Below are positions 5,514 through 6,733 of a stretch of DNA of 6,733 nucleotides, in pieces; positions within the stretch are counted from its first letter, which is position 1, and every line of letters begins with the position of its first letter. The position numbers and the translations under genes are program-made. The DNA is from Syntrophomonadaceae bacterium (lineage in GTDB: Bacteria; Bacillota; Dethiobacteria; DTU022; UBA8154), in the NCBI GenBank assembly GCA_003561325.1, contig PWWY01000082.1, forward strand, positions 1 to 6,733. The letters run 5' to 3'. The notes beneath the pieces are model-generated. The model saw only the letters and a list, made by a program, of their open reading frames with translations. It made no database searches and was not told where the DNA came from.

Positions 5514-6733
5514 TTAATGGAGCGGCTCCAGGGTTTCCCAGTGAAGGTAAACAGGACCTGCTTCCTGGAGATGGATGTTCCAGGCTGGAATCGCTTTTTC
5601 ATGCTGCCCTTCCCCGGGGATGAAGTACACCGGTTCTAGAGATAAAAGTGTTACCCGGTTATCGGGGAAAGCCTCCGGGGCAAGCATGATCGCGTGATAC
5701 AAGGCGTTCTCGTAAGAGCGAAAAGGTGTTTTTTCAAACAAGGCCTCGCCGATCACGGGAAATTTACGTTGGTAATAGGGTACGCCCTGCTCGTTTACGA
5801 TCATGGCACAGCCGATTTGATCGCCGGCCAATCGTAGTCCGCGGTAGTATAACTGCCAGGTCAAAGAGTACCCCACGTTTTGGCGCTCGACCTTGTCCAG
5901 GTACGCTTCGGGCTTCCAGCCTCCGAATAAGCTCAGGTTTTCTGATCCTTTTTGCAGGGCAGTGAAATAATGAATCCGGCTGAGGACACGTTCCAGCTTG
6001 GGCGCCGTATACTCCACGAGCCCGGAAGAATATATCCTCAATCCCCGTTCTCCATCGGTGAAGTAGAGCGCGTCGTCTCGTTCCTCGATCCTTCTTGCCA
6101 TGGTAGTGTCAATAAAAAACGCCCGCACCAACTGGTCCAGTTCGATCTCTTCCTGTTCAAGCGACCGTGCGGCGGCCCAGAGATTGATTTCTGGTACCAG
6201 GATATCCCACTTGACCTGGATGTGCCAAACCCTTTCCGGGCGGTCTTCCAACTGTTCCGGGGCTTCTACCGCTGGTCTTTCTGGAGAGAGAATCTCCTCT
6301 TCCACACCCTCATGTTCTCCCTCAACCGCCTCGCCACCCAGGTCTTCTTCACCCAGGTCTTCTTCCAGGAGGTCATCAATCGCTTCCGGGGTTTTTAGCG
6401 GGTCGTTTTCCTCCGTATCCTCTTTCGGGTCCCTCTCCCCGTTTTCCGGGTCTTCTTCCCTTGCGCTTTGCCCTGCTTGCCCTGTGCCGGTTGTTACCGA
6501 CTCCAGTTCTGTCTCGCCTTCATCAAAAACGTTCACTGAGCCTGCCGGGAGAAGCAGCAGCTCAGGTTCGGGCCCGTCTCGGTCGACTGCATAAAGTTCC
6601 AGTTCAGCAGGTAAATATGCATAGGTCGCTCCCCCGGCTTCCGTGAGGACTTCCAGGATATCCCGGGCCAATACCGCCGGCACCCGGTAAAGAAAAACAT
6701 CTTCTCCCTCCAGCAGAATATGTAAATCCTGGT
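5514..6733 (-). CDS. yycH: WalK-associated regulatory protein YycH, C-terminal part (cut by right window edge)
   Basis: The frame is open from the window edge to TAA at 5514 (at least 406 residues), so the true start and the expected N-terminal membrane helix lie outside. A GTG at 6683 is in frame but reading continues upstream through LLEGEDVFLYRVPAV, so it is not the start. Positions here count from that GTG. The family signature FFIDTTMARRIEE...LYFTDGERGLRIYSSGLVEY lies at 189-225. The last about 110 residues (YYRGLRLAGD, MIVNEQGVPYY, PVYFIPG, IPAWNIHL) follow the same strand plan as the C-terminus of YycI, consistent with the known structural kinship of the two. Residues 54-150 are an acidic low-complexity segment not expected from typical YycH proteins. 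YycH acts outside the membrane, bound to YycI and WalK. The name rests on the signature segment, topology of the neighbour and gene order. Confidence 0.83.
   Translation of the reverse strand, partial: QDLHILLEGEDVFLYRVPAVLARDILEVLTEAGGATYAYLPAELELYAVDRDGPEPELLLLPAGSVNVFDEGETELESVTTGTGQAGQSAREEDPENGERDPKEDTEENDPLKTPEAIDDLLEEDLGEEDLGGEAVEGEHEGVEEEILSPERPAVEAPEQLEDRPERVWHIQVKWDILVPEINLWAAARSLEQEEIELDQLVRAFFIDTTMARRIEERDDALYFTDGERGLRIYSSGLVEYTAPKLERVLSRIHYFTALQKGSENLSLFGGWKPEAYLDKVERQNVGYSLTWQLYYRGLRLAGDQIGCAMIVNEQGVPYYQRKFPVIGEALFEKTPFRSYENALYHAIMLAPEAFPDNRVTLLSLEPVYFIPGEGQHEKAIPAWNIHLQEAGPVYLHWETLEPLH
6234..6524 (-). other. Acidic, probably disordered insertion within YycH
   Basis: This part of the yycH frame encodes about 97 residues, of which I count 38 Asp/Glu against 6 Lys/Arg, with many Gly, Pro, Ser and Thr and few large hydrophobic residues. 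Conserved-looking YycH sequence resumes at VWHIQVKWDIL. The composition indicates an unstructured, strongly negative linker or loop on the extracytoplasmic side of the membrane. Confidence 0.7.
6335..6364. repeat. Perfect 15-bp tandem duplication inside yycH
   Basis: CACCCAGGTCTTCTT occurs twice back to back (6335-6349 and 6350-6364). On the minus strand it encodes EEDLG twice within the acidic insertion. The unit is a multiple of three, so the frame is kept. Exact identity of the copies suggests a recent replication-slippage event. Confidence 0.85.

Noticed and set aside
6100..6594. Plus-strand Ser-rich open frame of 164 codons.
   Set aside because: It is the antisense shadow of the acidic segment of yycH; runs of GAA/GAG/GAC codons read as Ser/Ser-like codons on the other strand.

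Overview
The window looks like a chromosomal segment of a Gram-positive bacterium of the Bacillota, most likely a Clostridia/Peptococcaceae-type lineage. This rests on YycH and YycI, membrane partners of the WalK (YycG) kinase known essentially only from Bacillota, and on the association of a yyc cluster with an HtrA-type protease and rlmH. The DNA is moderately GC-rich, ribosome-binding sites are strong (AAGGAGG-like), and TTG and GTG starts are used freely. Every convincing gene is on the minus strand, so transcription runs from high to low coordinates. There are no RNA genes, mobile elements or CRISPR arrays.

In transcription order: (1) the 3' part of yycH, cut by the right edge, carrying an unusual acidic, probably disordered segment; (2) yycI, separated from yycH by a short gap that holds a perfect 8-bp stem-loop; (3) murA, the first committed enzyme of peptidoglycan synthesis, starting 19 nt after the yycI stop; (4) a 228-nt gap with a good Rho-independent terminator followed by a candidate extended -10 promoter; (5) a membrane-anchored HtrA/DegP-type S1C serine protease with a PDZ domain, starting at TTG; (6) a compact 312-residue alkaline-phosphatase-superfamily metalloenzyme of unknown substrate; (7) rlmH, 23S rRNA pseudouridine methyltransferase, whose start is better placed at an internal GTG; (8) the first 43 codons of an MBL-fold hydrolase running off the left edge.

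The genes fit a cell-envelope homeostasis theme. YycH and YycI tune the WalRK cell-wall kinase, MurA feeds wall synthesis, and HtrA handles misfolded proteins outside the membrane. Compared with the classical walRK-yycHI-yycJ-htrA-rlmH order of Bacillus and Staphylococcus, yycJ is missing from its usual place, murA lies between yycI and htrA, and an uncharacterised phosphomutase-fold enzyme lies between htrA and rlmH. The most interesting points are that uncharacterised enzyme, the murA insertion, and the acidic insertion in YycH. No wholly new multi-gene system is evident.
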